From Brachypodium distachyon (taxonomy: Eukaryota > Streptophyta > Magnoliopsida > Poales > Poaceae): a stretch of 64,000 nt of DNA. Made by a program: the position numbers and the translations under genes. Position 1 is the stretch's first letter. Each line of letters opens with the position of its first letter. The notes beneath the pieces were generated by a model. The model made no database searches. It saw only the letters and a program-made list of their open reading frames with translations, and had not been told where the DNA came from. The stretch is from positions 2,604,001-2,668,000 of the forward strand of contig NC_016132.3 in assembly GCF_000005505.3 (NCBI RefSeq). Direction: 5' to 3'. This document shows, piece after piece, positions 26,279 through 39,175 of the stretch.

Positions 26279-28171
26279 TTAAGGACTTGAGGTGGTACTC
26301 TTACTTGTCAAGGATGATCTCATAGTGACAATAGCAGACTCATTTGCACCTAACCTTCTGGCCTGCTTACTTGCCTGCAGAAAACTTGTGATGGCTCGTC
26401 TCACGTATGCGTCGGCCTGCTTCACGGTCATGTTCTTCTGAGCCTCCTGAGCAAAACTCGCCAACATGTAGTCGCCGTTCAAGAACCCTGCTAGTTCGAC
26501 TAGCTCGCGCTGGAAATCCGAGAGAAGGCCGTGTTCTTTTGCTGGGCGTGTTCTCTCAAATGGTACTTCTGGCAAAGTCTCTGTATAGGATAACAAGAGA
26601 GTTTCTTTACTCATATTGTAAGCTCAAAATTGACCAGAGGGGCATCCATATTAAGTGGAATAAGACTATAAATCTGCTACAATTGCTCAGTATGTTCTTG
26701 CCTAAGATCCTCAAAAGGCTCAAACACAACTACTAGAATCATTATCCAGTTCGTTCAAACACAACTAGTGGTCTCTGAACTCTGAAGTGCATTTCTTCAA
26801 TCAAATGAGGCGTCTAAAATTGGTAAAGAATTCCTGACCTGGGCAGTCAGTCCTTGGTTCTTTGAGTTCAGTGAAGATGTGCTCAAACGTGCCAGCCCAT
26901 TCATCTCTCTTGGTCAAGAAGTCAGATCTGAGGTTGAAGATCTTCTTGATGGTCGCCGGGATGGAGGAGTGCTCGTACTCGGAGGTCGCCGTCGGCCCAT
27001 TGGGCGGGCGGCCCACCACCGTCCCCTTCTTAATCCACGGCGACACCATGATGGTGGGCACCCTGACCCCGAGTCTGTCGAACTTGAAGAAGAAGGGCAG
27101 CGGGCCCCTGACGGCGTCGGGGCTGGGCACGCCGGCGACGGGCGTGGCGACGTGGTCGTAGAAGCCGCCGTGCTCGTCGTAGGTGACGATGAGCAGCGTG
27201 GAGTTCCACTGCGGGCCGGCCCGCAGCGCCTCGTAGACGTCCTTGACGAGCCGCTGGCCCTGGGCCACGTCGTGGGCCGGGTGGTCGTCGTCGGCGGGGG
27301 CGCCGGCGCTGGGGACGTCGAAGTACCGGGGCTCGATGACGGAGAGCGCCGGGAGCGTGCCCGTCCGCGCGTGGGACCTGAAGGTGTCGTCGTAGAAGTG
27401 GAAGCTCCCCGCGGCGGCGCGCACGGTGCGGAGGCGGCGGAAGAAGAGCGTGGTGGGGATGGACTTGAAGTAGACGGCGAAGGGGAGGGACTCGTCGGCG
27501 AGGGAGTCGAAGATGGTCCGCTGCGGGTATCCGGCGAGGAGGCGGAGCTTGTCGTGGGCGACGGCGCCGTGGGATGTGGCGGAGTAGAGGAAGAGGCGGT
27601 TGGGCTGGGTCGGGCCGGGGATGGAGGAGAACCAGCGGTCGAAGACGGCGAACCCGGCGGCGAGCGCGGAGAAGGAGGGGAGCAGCCGCGGGGTGAACCC
27701 GCGCATGACGGCGGAGGGGAGGCGCGCGCCGTCGACGGAGAGCGCGCTGCGGACGAATCCGGACATTGTGGGGTTTGGTGGAGGGGATTGGGATTGGTTT
27801 CTAGGGTTCGGGGCTGGGGGCCGGAATCCGAAGACCTGGTCGAGCACGTCCTCGAAGGAGTGGCCGGGGTCGGAGGGGACGACGAGGTCGGCGTCGGAGG
27901 AGACGCAGATTGGGGGGAGGGAGGGGGAGGAGGAGGTGGTGAAGGGGTTGCACTCGGCGCCGGTGAGGCCGTCGATGGGGAGGCCGAGCAGGCGGCGCAT
28001 CCAGCCCAGCATGTGGTCGAAGGACCGGTTCTCCAGCGCCAGCACCACCACGTTCTTGATCGGGCTGCTGCTGCTCGAAGCGGCGGCGTTGCCGGAATTG
28101 TGCGTGATGCTGCCGGCGACGAGGAGGATGATGAGGAGGAGAAGCGATGGCAATGGTGGTGGCAGTCCCAT
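26279..28171 (-). CDS. NPC: Non-specific phospholipase C
   Basis: A 544-residue phosphoesterase that cleaves membrane phospholipids to diacylglycerol and a phosphorylated head group. Exons are 28171-26839 and 26580-26279. The start MGLPPPLPSLLLLIILLVAG gives a clear signal peptide, so a secretory or membrane location is likely. Family motifs in order: VVLALENRSFDHMLGW near the N-terminus, PGPTQPNRLF, FYDDTF, TYDEHGGFYDHV, then GVRVPTIMVSPWI and SEYEHSSIPATIKKIF. The second exon supplies the C-terminal tail (LPEVPFERTRPAKEHGLLSDF, QEAQKNMTVKQADAYVRRAI). The length is normal for plant NPCs. The frame extends upstream to 28315, but that part looks like leader. The long GC-rich frames opposite it are shadows. 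Which NPC number it matches cannot be told by eye; NPC6 or NPC2 are candidates. Confidence 0.95.
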
Positions 28172-29539
28172 GGTTGCTGCCAGACAGCGGGACGACGGCG
28201 ATGGAGTAGAGCGAGCGGCCGGGTGAGCCCGTGAGTGAGAGGAGAGCCAGACAGCGGAGTGAGGAAGAAGAAAGCAAAATTTGGGCTGGCTTTGCTTTGG
28301 CGGTATACGGCCCACGGGTGTTGTATTTTGATTTTGTTTTGTTTTGTTTTAGTTTTAATCTGTTGGGCCCTGCATGCATGCGTCTACAGTTTTATTTTAA
28401 AGATGGATCTAACTCTCTAATCTTTTCAGTACTAAGTTAGTTGAAACCGTTGCACAAAAAAAAGTTAGTTAAAACTGTCTTGTGCCTCTTTCATAGGTTC
28501 TCTCCGTCACTTGTAATTCATCGGTGTTTATCGTCTATAGATTGTCTCCAATAATAAAGATAGTAGTACTACACTTCTAATCACTGGAGCTTAGTTAGAG
28601 GCAATGCGCCACGTGGATTAGAGTCCACCTCTAAGGCTAAGTGTGACGTTGCTGAACTCTCTTGCACTGAATTTTTTTATAATTTGTTGTGGAAAAATAC
28701 ACACAAAAGTAGAAAAAAATTGGTAGGCAAACACGAAAATAGTAAAAAGCTGATGAAAAAAAAGATTATGGTAATCCACCGCAGTGCCAGGCTAAATATT
28801 GGAGACTTTTTTTTCAAATAGAGTGGATGTATATAAACGAGGTTTTGAAGTTCACAAATTTACTCACTCGATCGTTACCTCGTTGTGGTGGTTAAGATCA
28901 CGAGACAAAGAGAAATCGACAGCCACGCGGGAACGATAACGGCGATGGATCAGAAAATGATTAAAATCTTGTTAGAAGCATAATAAGCGAAAGAAGATCC
29001 GGTCCAGTAAATTGGTTTGTTGAATCGAATCTAACACAATTTGACGGTCTCATGTGTATTTTTCTTGTGAATTTCCTTTCATAATAAAGATATACAGGAT
29101 TTATATATATATATATAAAAAAATACAAATATATATGGATCAGGCCCCAGCAGATCACGAGTGGTGATGTCTCCAAGCTGGCTGTTGCCTGTTGGCCAGT
29201 ATATATATTTTCAAAAATGAAACTTTTATTGCTCTCGGCATATCGATCCATACACGGCCAGTATGTATGTATGTATATATAAATATTAATAAATATTAGC
29301 TTCGTTAATATTCAGATTATTTAGACTAATATTAGGTTATATCGTAAATTAAATATTTTAATATTATGATTATCGTTTGCAGGATCTTAAGAGGCTGGTG
29401 AGGCCAACAGAACAACCGACGGTTTTTGCAGTGATGTAATAATCTTACTCAGTACTCACCGTATTTATTACTATATTGCTTCATGAGTAGCTAAGTTTAT
29501 TTCCCAAGGCGTTTTTAATCAGGTTTATATGGGTGATTT

Positions 29540-30225
29540 CTTATCGTCTTCCCAAGCAGTTCCACCCGAAGGGAACACTTCTCTACGGTTACAAGGTTCT
29601 CATTTCAACGCCATACACTCGGCTTAACAGAGAACTACACGCAGAGGTTTCTCCTATAGGATCCCTAGCATAAGCACCCACCCATATAAACATGCTAAAA
29701 AGACCGAGGGAAAAACTAAACTATTTCATTTCACAATATAGTTTACATACGGTTTTCCCTTTCAAAAACCTACGAAGAGTTCATACAAAGATAAAGAAAT
29801 TACCTTACTACCTTCCCAGTCTTATGTTACAAATGCCTTGATTACACAGGCTTTATTACAGTGGAAAGTGGTACTACTACTACTAGAGAGCAGATAGTTT
29901 TCTAGTTAGCTGCCCTGAACTACTTGCTGCTCTGAAGGCTTGTGTTGTGCTCGATGGTTGTGTGTCCTTCAATGCTGTAAATAGCCTCCTTATATAGGCA
30001 CCATGGCTGGCTCAAATAGTACTCCCATGCATTATTTACCTCACTTTTCTCCATGTTCATGATGCACCTTCTTTCTAGGTCCTAGGCTTCTTTTATAGCC
30101 TTTGGATGCATGCATGCATGGTGATAAGGGGTCCTCTGGCTGCCACTATCAACTTTGGCTGCATTAGTACATGGCTTCCTTCATACAGGGAATTTCTCAT
30201 ACTTCCATGATGATGTCTGCAACAA
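29540..30225 (-). mobile_element. Possible solo LTR or retroelement fragment
   Basis: Read on the minus strand this has an LTR-like order: a TATA box (GCCTATATAAGGAGGC at about 29991-30005), about 120 bases of leader, then a polyadenylation-type CTGTAATAAAGCC at about 29855, followed by T-rich sequence. The ends and a target duplication could not be fixed and no internal domain was found. It could equally be an orphan promoter. Confidence 0.3.
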
Positions 30226-31196
30226 ATATGTCAGATGAAATGTAACCTTATCTTGCGCTTCCTTGACTATCTCCATCTGCGTACCACAATTCACAGGATC
30301 TCTTTTATTTGTGATCTTGCATGCTAATGATGGATTTTATATGGTTATTACATGCTATGAAGGATCTTATATAATTATATAGTTAACTAATTATTAATTA
30401 ATTACTATTTATTTATTTATTTATTTTTATAAAAAAATCACCTTAGTTTTCATATATATATATATATGGAGAGAGACACACTCTTGCTGTCGTTGAGTTG
30501 CCAATCAAGTTGCTGATTTGATTTGAGCTGCTACACGCACCAATCAAGCATGCCTGCCCTCCGTCCCGACCCAACCTGAATGAATGAATCCGGTGAGCAA
30601 TTTCCAACAGCTAGCTAGCCGAGCCGTACTGCTGAGCTGCTCAGATCCATGCATAAAACGAATCCCAAGCTTCACACTTGAGTGACAATAACAAAAGGCA
30701 CGATATATTTATGTTAATAATAATAAGAACACTTGTTGTTGTTTTAAGAGAAGAATCAACAACAAGAGGCAGGCAAAACAGGGGACTGACAAAACCATGA
30801 CTGTGCACGGGCCTCTGGCTTCTTCTTCCATTCACAACGAAGATCAGTCCTCCCGGCAAGCCATCCTTGGTTGCTTTGGATTCTGGGCCGTCTGATATGC
30901 TCTTACGAGTCCATCGCAGCCGTTGATTTCTGCAGGTGCAGCCAATTTTCTTGCCTCCCTTCTGTTGGCTGCCGTGTGAGGCTGACGCTTGGGTCGGGTT
31001 GCCCGCTGTCCCCACACAACAGCGACTGTGTGCATGTGGATCATTTAAAAAAAAAACTAGGCTCGGTTTGAGTTGCGAGGAAACCTAACCCCACGCAGTG
31101 TCCTCGAATAATAACGCCAATACTCCTCCTGTCCTCCCTGGCGTCCTACGCCGCGGTTCTAACATGAGTCCGATGGCACACATTGCTTCCAACCTA

Positions 31197-31309
31197 TTCC
31201 CTCGGTTCCATGGTAGTCGACGAAATATTAAATGTATTTAATGTTTTCTAAATATAGATACATCTACATTTTGAACAAATTTGAATCATTTCATATGAGA
31301 CGAAGGAAG
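31197..31309. mobile_element. Stowaway-type MITE
   Basis: TA flanks, a left end TTCCCTCGGTTCCATGGTAG and a right end ATGAGACGAAGGAAG, with the usual internal AAATGTATTTAATG...AGATACATCTACATTTTGA. It is a diverged copy. Confidence 0.65.
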
Positions 31310-32653
31310 TATATCGGATAGACGAGAAAACTATGAGGTTGTATAAGTCCTCGGTCTTAGGTTTTGTAGGTTATCCGATAAAAACACGTGGACAAGCTAG
31401 CTTCACAAAAGCTAGACGTAAGCAAAAAAACTTGTTTCACATTCAGCTAGTTTTGCTACAAACAAATAATTGCTACCTGTGGAAGATTTGCCCGTTGCTA
31501 ATACTGACATTAACTTTCCAAAAAAAAGCATGCCCATTAAATAATTGGTTATTTTCTTTTAATTTAACTAACAAATTAAAGATTGCCTTGCTGACCTAAT
31601 ACAATTTACCTCTAATAAAACGCATATGGTATATATTTCTTCTCGAGGTTTGCATGATTGTTTTCGACGAACACTTAAGTTCCAGCCAACATGGAGTGAT
31701 GCATTCGAGACATTGTTCATGTGCAGACCGGCCATTAATCAAGCTAATGGGTGAAGTTTTTACCTTGTATTGGGGAGGGAAATTCATAGAAAATTATTCT
31801 CGTCGCTAGCCTTTTCTGTCCTTGCCGGCGTGATGTTTCGCATCGCCGGGCTCCTCTTCCCTCGACCTCCTCCTCTGCCCGTCCATCGTCGGCTTCCTCT
31901 TCCCGTCGCCCGTCCCCCATCTCGCCACCCTCCTCTTCCGTTCACTGGATGCTAATTACCCGGATCTCGCCGGGGACAAAACAAGAGGGAGTCAGGGCTT
32001 GGCCGATCGGGTTTCTAGGAGGGTATTTTCACAGGTGGGAACCGTGACCAAATCGCTTACCGGGCCTCACATGACGAGAGCAGAGCGGGTGAACAATCGA
32101 TGCCATCACGCACTGTTGGGTCACGAAAGATGGTGCCACGTATTGAAAGAATATTCCACTAGACGAAACCAACCGGTTCCCTCTCTAATGTGCCACATTC
32201 GCTCCACCAAACATACAAATCATCCTCAAATCTGAAACCATATCCCATTCGGTCACCTACGAGATCACCTAGTAGAGAACACAGAGAACATCGGTCAAAC
32301 TGAATCGGTCCATTCGGTCACCTGTCGCGAAGCAGCAGCAGCCACCAAGTGGGGAACCCCAGGACGCGGGAGCCAACGGTAACAAGCGTGGGCCGGCGGG
32401 CCGGCGGGAGATCGGGCCCGAGCAGAGCCCACCTACCCCGCGCTTCTTCAACGGCTACCTACCCATCCCATATTCCCCCATTTCCATTTCTTCTCCTCTC
32501 AACTTCATCCGATCGGATCGATTCTCCCAAAGGAAAAAGAAAAAAGAAATAAACCGAAAAGACAAGCGGAGCGGGGGAGGAGACGACAAGCAAGCACCGA
32601 GCCAGCCAGCTAACCCTAGGAGGGGAGGGGATCAGGAAAGGAAACGCGGCGAC

Positions 32654-34674
32654 ATGGGCAAGCTCCTCTGCGACTCCTCCTCCGCCGCCGTCGCCATCGA
32701 GGGGCCCTCCCCGCCGCCGCTCCAGCTCCTCACCTGGCCCGCCCCCGCCCCGCCGGAACAGACCCCCGCCCCCACGCCCGCCTGGACCTCCGTCTGGGCC
32801 CTCGACGACCAGCAGCGCCGCCGCCTGCTCCGGATCTGGGAGCGCGGCGTCGCCTGGAAGCCCCCCCGCCCGTCGTGCCCCGAGGATGAGGAGAAGGACG
32901 GCGACGACAAAGACGCCGCCGACGCCGACACGGGCGCGGGCGCGGTCTTCCGGCTCGACCACGCCGGGGAGGTCGAGTCCGACGGCAACTGCCTCTTCAC
33001 GGCGGTCCGGAAGGCCGCCGCCGCAAAGGCCGAGCCGCGCGAGCTCCGGCACCGCGTCGTGCGCCGCTTCGAGGCCGTCTACGCCGCCGCCGCGGCGGAG
33101 GGCTCCGGCGACAGGGACGCCGTCGACGCGGCCGTGCGGCACCTCTACGCGCCGGATCTCAAGGCCGGGTGGGGCGTCCACGTCGTGCAGGAGGTCAAGC
33201 TGCTCGCGCCCAAGGCCCTGCGACCGGACCTCGACGCCGCCGTCCAGGAGCTCGTCGACATCGGCATCCAAAGGTACCGCCCCCGCCCCTTTCCCAGATC
33301 TGCTCTCCTCCTCCTCTCTAAAATGTCTCCGCCTTCACCTTTGCTGTCATCCCCCGTCCTTTGCCTTCTCTGCAGTTATTCATTCATCTTTCTCCCTCCT
33401 TTTCCGTCCTCGTCTATTGAAATTGTACCACAACGATTTTCTTGGAATACACTAGTTTTCTCGACTAAATTGGCTCACTGTCGAATGAAAAAGTTTAGTC
33501 GTTTGTGTCCGTGCTCGTCTATTGAAATGGTATCACAACGCCTTTCTTGGAATATACTGATTTTCTCGGCTAAATCGGGTCGCTGTGGAATGAAAAAGTT
33601 TAGTCGTTTGTGTCTGTTTACATTCAGGAGTTAGTCTTTCTTGAATTCGTTATGTCAAAGTGCGTAGAAACACCGATTGATGTATTTTTCATGGCATCAT
33701 GCACATGAAGCCGCAGGAATCATCGCTTCACAAGATTTGGTAGTACTGTGTGCCCCCCATGAAATGGTCAACGAATGAATCATATTCTTTTTTGTATGCT
33801 GATGCAATGTGAGCGCAACCTGTACAGTTGTACATTGCTACTTCGTACCAATCGTATCCAAGTAGGACTACATCGTAATCACAGAATATCTACTAAAGAA
33901 ATTAGGCTTTGCTGTCCCTGTACTTTGTACAGATGTGTAACAACCCACCAAGATGAGATTGGTCAACTGATTCTCCAAAGCATATGCGCTTATCATATTT
34001 ATGTTTGCCACTTTGCAGGGAAATAGCAGCTGAGACAATCTACAAGGACAGATGTATCGCTGTGAACGACGGAGATAGCTGGGCCAAGTACATGGCCATT
34101 TCTGGTTCTGCGGAGGATGAGCATGACATAATCACCCTGCAATACACAGAAGAGGGCTTACTGACCATCGATGAGAATCGGGATGGCCGTGCAGCTGCGT
34201 TTGGTGATGATATTGCCATTGAGTGCCTGGCCACCGAGTTCAAGAGAGAAGTTTATGTGGTAAGTTCTATAAATTTATCCTCAGTTATGCAATGTTTCAC
34301 CCTAGAACTGCATGTCTGTGTGTTAGTTTTACATCGTGATCTAATTATTCCCATCATTTTCGTGGCATACACAGGTCCAGGCACATGGAGCAGATGCAAT
34401 GGTTGATGAGGATAACTGTGTGTTCTTCCTCCCACACCGTCCTAGAGGAGAAATCTGCGACGCCCCAATCTTTCTTTTCATGAAGGGAACAGGTGTGTTG
34501 TCTTGTTGCCGATGTCTCCTGGAAGTGATCAATATGTAAAGCTGCATAAGCCTCGGCTAAAGTAAAAATCTTTTGCTTGCAGCATGGTGTGGTGCCGGTG
34601 CGGACCATTACGAGCCTTTGATCGCCACCGTACTCCCACATGTTACCCCAGATAAGGCAGCTGTTGTACTTTGA
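32654..34674 (+). CDS. OTU-family cysteine protease (deubiquitinase)
   Basis: A 356-residue OTU protein, expected to cleave ubiquitin chains. Exons: 32654-33273, 34019-34259, 34375-34492, 34583-34674. The catalytic block VESDGNCLFTAVR gives D110 and nucleophile C113; the late motif GADHYEPL gives the general base H335. The N-terminal 95 residues are proline-rich and acidic with no recognised domain. The order Asp-Cys-His and the spacing fit an active plant OTU enzyme. The first exon is very GC-rich. The intron 33274-34018 contains two near copies of a 90-base segment (GTCTATTGAAATNGTA...AAAAAGTTTAGTCGTTTGTGTC at about 33412 and 33518). The downstream neighbour is the shikimate-kinase-like gene on the same strand. 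Confidence 0.93.
33400..33625 (+). repeat. Short tandem duplication in OTU intron 1
   Basis: A unit of about 105 bases beginning CTCGTCTATTGAAATTGTA and ending GAAAAAGTTTAGTCGTTTGT is present twice (about 33410-33510 and 33516-33616) with about 10% difference. Confidence 0.8.
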
Positions 34675-36214
34675 GGAAGAGGATTGGTTGTAGTTTTTAG
34701 TCGGCGGATGCAGTCGAGCCAATTTTGTTACCGGAGCTAGAGTGCCAAATTGTGGAGCAACATCTATGCCCAAGAAAGAGAGAAAGGAGAGGAGAGATGA
34801 TCTGTCTAACTGTGCATTTGCAGGGTCTTGCCTGCTTCTGAAGATCGCGTCGTGTTGTACCATGAGTCATTTTCGTATTGTGTTCTTGTTGATGTATGTG
34901 TCATTATGGATAGGTTCTGACTATTGTGAGAGTTGTAGAATACCTATTCATTCTAGGTTGGTGGTGTTGTATGCCATATTTGTGGCCGGCATTTTTTTCC
35001 TATTACCTCCTGTGAGGTTTTTTTTTCTCTCCCAAATTTTTTGGTTGCCTAATTGTTTGTAGGGATTGCAATTTGCAATTGGACATTCGGAATGGAACCA
35101 GTGATTCATTATTTTGCTGGGTGAAGCCTTTAATCCTCGTGGCCAACCTTCCTCTGCAGTCACCTCTGCTGTTGTTACTATCTTGGTCTGCAACATGTGT
35201 GGTAGTACTTCTGTACTTGTAATGGCATTATAATAAGAGTAAGAACCTATTGTAATGGATGATAGTAAGAGTATGAACCTTCATCTTGAATACTATCAGT
35301 TTCATCTTGTATTTGTGCCGTCCTTGATTTCCCAAGATTGTCTATGGTTTTAGAAAGAAGAAATGCTCGCGCCCTGTGTGCAGTCAGTCAGATCTGCTGA
35401 ACTGTGAATTGGTGTTCCGTCCAGAACTGATCTGATGACAGTATAGTAGATTGCAATTCCATTTTCCAGGTCGTATACTTTTGACCTTCAGTTTTAACTA
35501 TTAATATAGCAAATGAATGCATAATGTTAACATTCTCGAGATGATGGTCTCAGATTCATCCCATGCTCGCCTTTTGGATCTTCAGACGGATGCTAATGAA
35601 TCAAGTTACAAATACGATGCTCCCAATTAACTCTGATTCGTCAGTAAGGAAGAAACGAGGGGCATGCTTCAATGCCAATGGCAATGTCTATTCAGCATCC
35701 AAATCCAGATCGACCTGTATATTAGCATCACAGTAAGAAGAAAAATGGGCTTAAAATGGTCAGAAATCTCGTGTGGAATTGAGTTGTAATGCACATGATT
35801 GCTTCTGCAACTTTGTATACGAGTTCATCACACCATCCATCAGAAAATCCATCCAGCAAAAAGAAGAACAACGAGCCAATCAAGAAGAAAATCAAGAGCA
35901 ACAGAAACCAAAATAAAAGACAGAGAGATCGATCCTGATGATCACCGGCCTTACGGCGGCGGCGGCGGGAGAAAGAACGAAAAGGAACCCTAGCTGAACT
36001 GACCCTGACCCTGGATGGCTCCCTCGTATTTATAGAGGGGGGCTCAACGGCCAGTCTGGTCTCTGGAACGTGGGACCCACGAGGCAGGCCGATCGCCCGC
36101 CGTCCGTTCTCGCATCAGAGGTGGAGATGCGTTCTCTTCTTTCTCTCTTGGGCTCCCTTCGTTTCCTTCCCTTCCCCTGGTGTTGCGGATAACTCGAGAG
36201 ACAGCGGAGGCCCA
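34675..36214. other. Intergenic, OTU 3' UTR and SKL promoter
   Basis: No gene is supported. Bases 35227-35285 contain a short near repeat (AGTAAGAACCTATTGTAATG and AGTAAGAGTATGAACCTTC). The final 200 bases are GC-rich leader and promoter. Confidence 0.45.
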
Positions 36215-38555
36215 ATGGCGATAATGGCAGCGGCGGCGACGGCGGCGACGTGCTTCTTCTCACCCTCCGTCTCCTCCAGAAAGCAGCAGCAGCCCTTCTT
36301 CTCCCCAGCCAGGCGCAGCTCTCTCCGCCATCACCCCCGTCGTCTCCGCGCCTTCCCAGGTTCGAATCCATCCATCTGTTCACAACCCTTGCTTCCGGAT
36401 CTCCGCAGTTTCTTAAAGAGGGAGGGCATTGCATTTGCAGGCACCGAATTGACCCTCGAGGAGCTCAACCCATCCGTCGACCTGCTCGTACGTCCTATCC
36501 ATTTTCACCTTTGATGATTCAATTCTATCAATTGTCTTCTCAAATTCTCAATATTCTCAATCCAGAGGAAAACCGCCGAGGCCGTCGGCGATTTCAGGAA
36601 GACACCCATCTACGTCGTCGGTACGCTACCTGCCTGCCTGCTGCTAGTCTCGCCCGATTCTGATTAGAACGAACGGGCTGAAGAACACGGGATGCACTTT
36701 GAATGGCATGCAGGAACGGATTGCGCGGCCAAGCGCAACATCGCCAAGCTCCTCGCCAATTGCATCATATACCGGTACCTGTGCAGCGACGACCTGCTCG
36801 AGGATGTTCTCGGCGGGAAGGAGGCGCTCGCGGCTTTCAAGGAATCCGATGAGAAAGGCTACCTCGAAGTCGAGGTGCTGCTCTGTCTCTTATACTCCAT
36901 ATCTTTCTGAAAGTTAAACTGTATCCTATTTAGCAAATTCTGAATACCTTTGTGCATTTTTGCAAATTCTGAATACCTCAAACTGTTGGGCAGACCGAAG
37001 GGTTGAAGCAGCTCACGTCCATGGGCAGCCTTGTGCTTTGCTGTGGGGATGGGGCCGTCATGAACTCAACCAACCTGTAATATCCCCATATATGTGCCTT
37101 CACTGTTCCTTCTGTCAGCATCCACTGTCTGTATGTGTAATTGACGTTTCTGATGTTTGTGTCTAATCTCGAAGAGGGCTACTGAGGCATGGGGTCTCCA
37201 TCTGGATCGATGTGCCTCTCGAATTAGCAGTGAATGATATGTTGAAGAGCATGGGGGCAAAAGCTACTTCAGACCCAGATTCCTTTTCTCAGGTTCAAAG
37301 CCCACCCATCCTCTTTATGATTTGTTCTTCATGTTCTCTCATGACACAACAATCTATATAGCCTTGTCCTTGATATTAAAAAAACAGCTCAGTTAATCAA
37401 TCCATGTAAGGTTTTCCACCCAGCTTTACTTATGTAAATAGCGCCAGTGCTCCTGTCCTTTATAGGTTCATGGAAAAAATTAACCATCCATGTAAAAAAT
37501 TGTGTTAAGTACAAATTCAGAATGGAGTCTCTATGATGTAGCTTCATCTTTTCATTGTCCTGTAATGTGGACAGTGAACTATATGTTGGCTGGATGCTTT
37601 GGTTCATTTGCAATAAAATGGAGCCAGGAAGAGATCCCTGTTTTTCTAAAAATGATGTACAGTAGCTTCATTGTGTGTCCATCACAGTTATCTGCATGTT
37701 GCATAAGAACAAAGCATCCTTGTACTCCTGTGGGCTTGCTATTGTATCCGTGTGTACATTGAAAACCGTTTGCAGCAGAGGGATGAATAACCTACATAAT
37801 ATTACTCCCTCCGATCCATAATAAGTGTCTCAGATTTTGTACTAACTTGGTACAGAGTTGTACAAGTTCAAGACACTTATTATGGATCGGAGGGAGTACA
37901 TTACATTTGCATTAAAATGGATAAGGAGTACTAGCACAGTGTCTCCTCTTTTAGATATTGGCCTTTTGTTTCCCTGTTGTTCTTTCTGATGTGTGTATCT
38001 CTTAGCCTGAAAATGATGCCGATGATACCTATTCAAATAGAGATCTCATTGCTTGCAGGCAATGGGCAAGCTCCGTCAGCGGTATGATGAACTGAAAGAG
38101 CGCTATGCAGTTTCTGATGTTACTGTTTCAGTACAAAGTAAGCATGCCGTAACATCCAACAGCCTTTCTTCACTTTCAAGTAAAAACACATACATGATGT
38201 ATTTCTACAGTCGGGAAAAATCATATTGACATGGTTTTTTAACACCTTCCAGATGTGGCTTCTCAACTAGGCTATGGCAGCATCGACTCTTTGAGCCTAG
38301 AGGACGTGGTCCTTGATGTAAGCAGTATAAGCATCACAGACTGAACTGTGTTGTTATTATTAATGTACTGTTAGACAGAGCGCGGATAATTTTACCTGAA
38401 TTCAAATCTATTTTTTAAAAGCAGCTCCACCTAAATATAGCAGAGATGCTGACATTTGACACACTTTGCTGCATTATTTTTCCCAGATTGTGAAGAAGAT
38501 TGAGAAGCTGATCCGAGCAAAGTCGATGATGGAAGCTGCTGGAAAGCCCTTCTAG
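36215..38555 (+). CDS. SKL1: Shikimate-kinase-like protein (SKL1 type), plastid
   Basis: A 273-residue protein with a plastid-type N-terminus and a shikimate-kinase fold. Exons: 36215-36359, 36441-36487, 36566-36620, 36714-36874, 36994-37076, 37175-37292, 38059-38137, 38253-38317, 38487-38555; all phases agree. Recognisable blocks are ELTLEELNPSVDLL, KTPIYVVGTDCAAKRNIAKL, LVLCCGDGAVMNSTNLGLL, RHGVSIWIDVPLEL and the end MMEAAGKPF. The Walker A loop is degenerate: GTDCAAKRN replaces GxxGxGK[ST], and the shikimate-binding DxD/R pattern is not evident. Arabidopsis SKL1 likewise lacks shikimate kinase activity and is needed for chloroplast development, so this is probably a non-catalytic regulator rather than a pathway enzyme. 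Intron 6 carries a Stowaway MITE. The many short exons make exact junctions the weakest part of the model. Confidence 0.9.
37805..37896. mobile_element. Stowaway-type MITE in SKL1 intron
   Basis: A near-perfect 92-base foldback. CTCCCTCCGATCCATAATAA at the left is the exact reverse complement of the right end, with TA target duplications outside. The low divergence implies recent movement. This end sequence is typical of pooid grasses. Confidence 0.92.
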
Positions 38556-39175
38556 CCTACTGGAGCAGAGGTGCAGGATTCCACTCTTGTGCACATATAG
38601 TATTCTTCAATGAAAAGCCCCTTCCATGAAGCCTAACTGGGGTAACTGGGTTTGGTGAACGACTCCACGAAGGACAAGCATTTGAGATCCAAGGAATCAA
38701 AACCGAAGCGCTGTTTGATTCTGAGGCATGTTGTTGTAGATGAATCTAACATGTTTCCACACAACGACATTAGTAAACACCTCGTCGCGACAAGCTACTT
38801 ATTGATGTGGCCAATTGAATTGTACATGACCCAAACGGTTGTACAGCAAACAAGGGATTTTGCAAGGATACAAAAATAAAGGAAGATGAAACATGAATTT
38901 GATTTGAATTAATCCTCTCTAGCCAATTGGTTGTAGGCCTCATTTACGACATAACGATTGCTCAGACGAGTAACAGAGAATTATGCTTGAGATTCATTCA
39001 TACTCAGGGATACAAAAATAAAAAGGAGTACACGGAGTAGTGCATCTCAAGCAGCAGCCAATAAGAATGCTTTGTTGGAGCATGATTCTTAATTAGAGAA
39101 GCAGTCAGCTCGGTTGCCGGGTCTGTACTCTTGTAGGAACTCGATCGTTGTTAATGCACGTTAATTGGCTGTAGA
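38556..39175. other. Intergenic, SKL1 3' UTR
   Basis: No gene seen. The tandem duplication unit starts near 39176. Confidence 0.45.

Larger units (their letters stand above)
28400..32653. other. Large intergenic region, repeats only
   Basis: About 4.3 kb without a supported gene. Simple repeats occur: (TA)n at 29103-29117, (GTAT)n at 29260-29280, (TTTA)n at 30411-30430 and (AT)n at 30453-30468. A possible LTR lies at 29.5-30.2 kb and a MITE at 31.2 kb. The last 350 bases are GC-rich and form the OTU gene promoter and leader. Confidence 0.5.

Noticed and set aside
26879..28234. 451-codon plus-strand frame opposite NPC
   Set aside because: GC-rich shadow of the NPC coding exon, composed of Gly/Glu/Val repeats with no domain.
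36215..38555. Active shikimate kinase
   Set aside because: The P-loop is degenerate; the sequence fits the non-catalytic SKL1 type.
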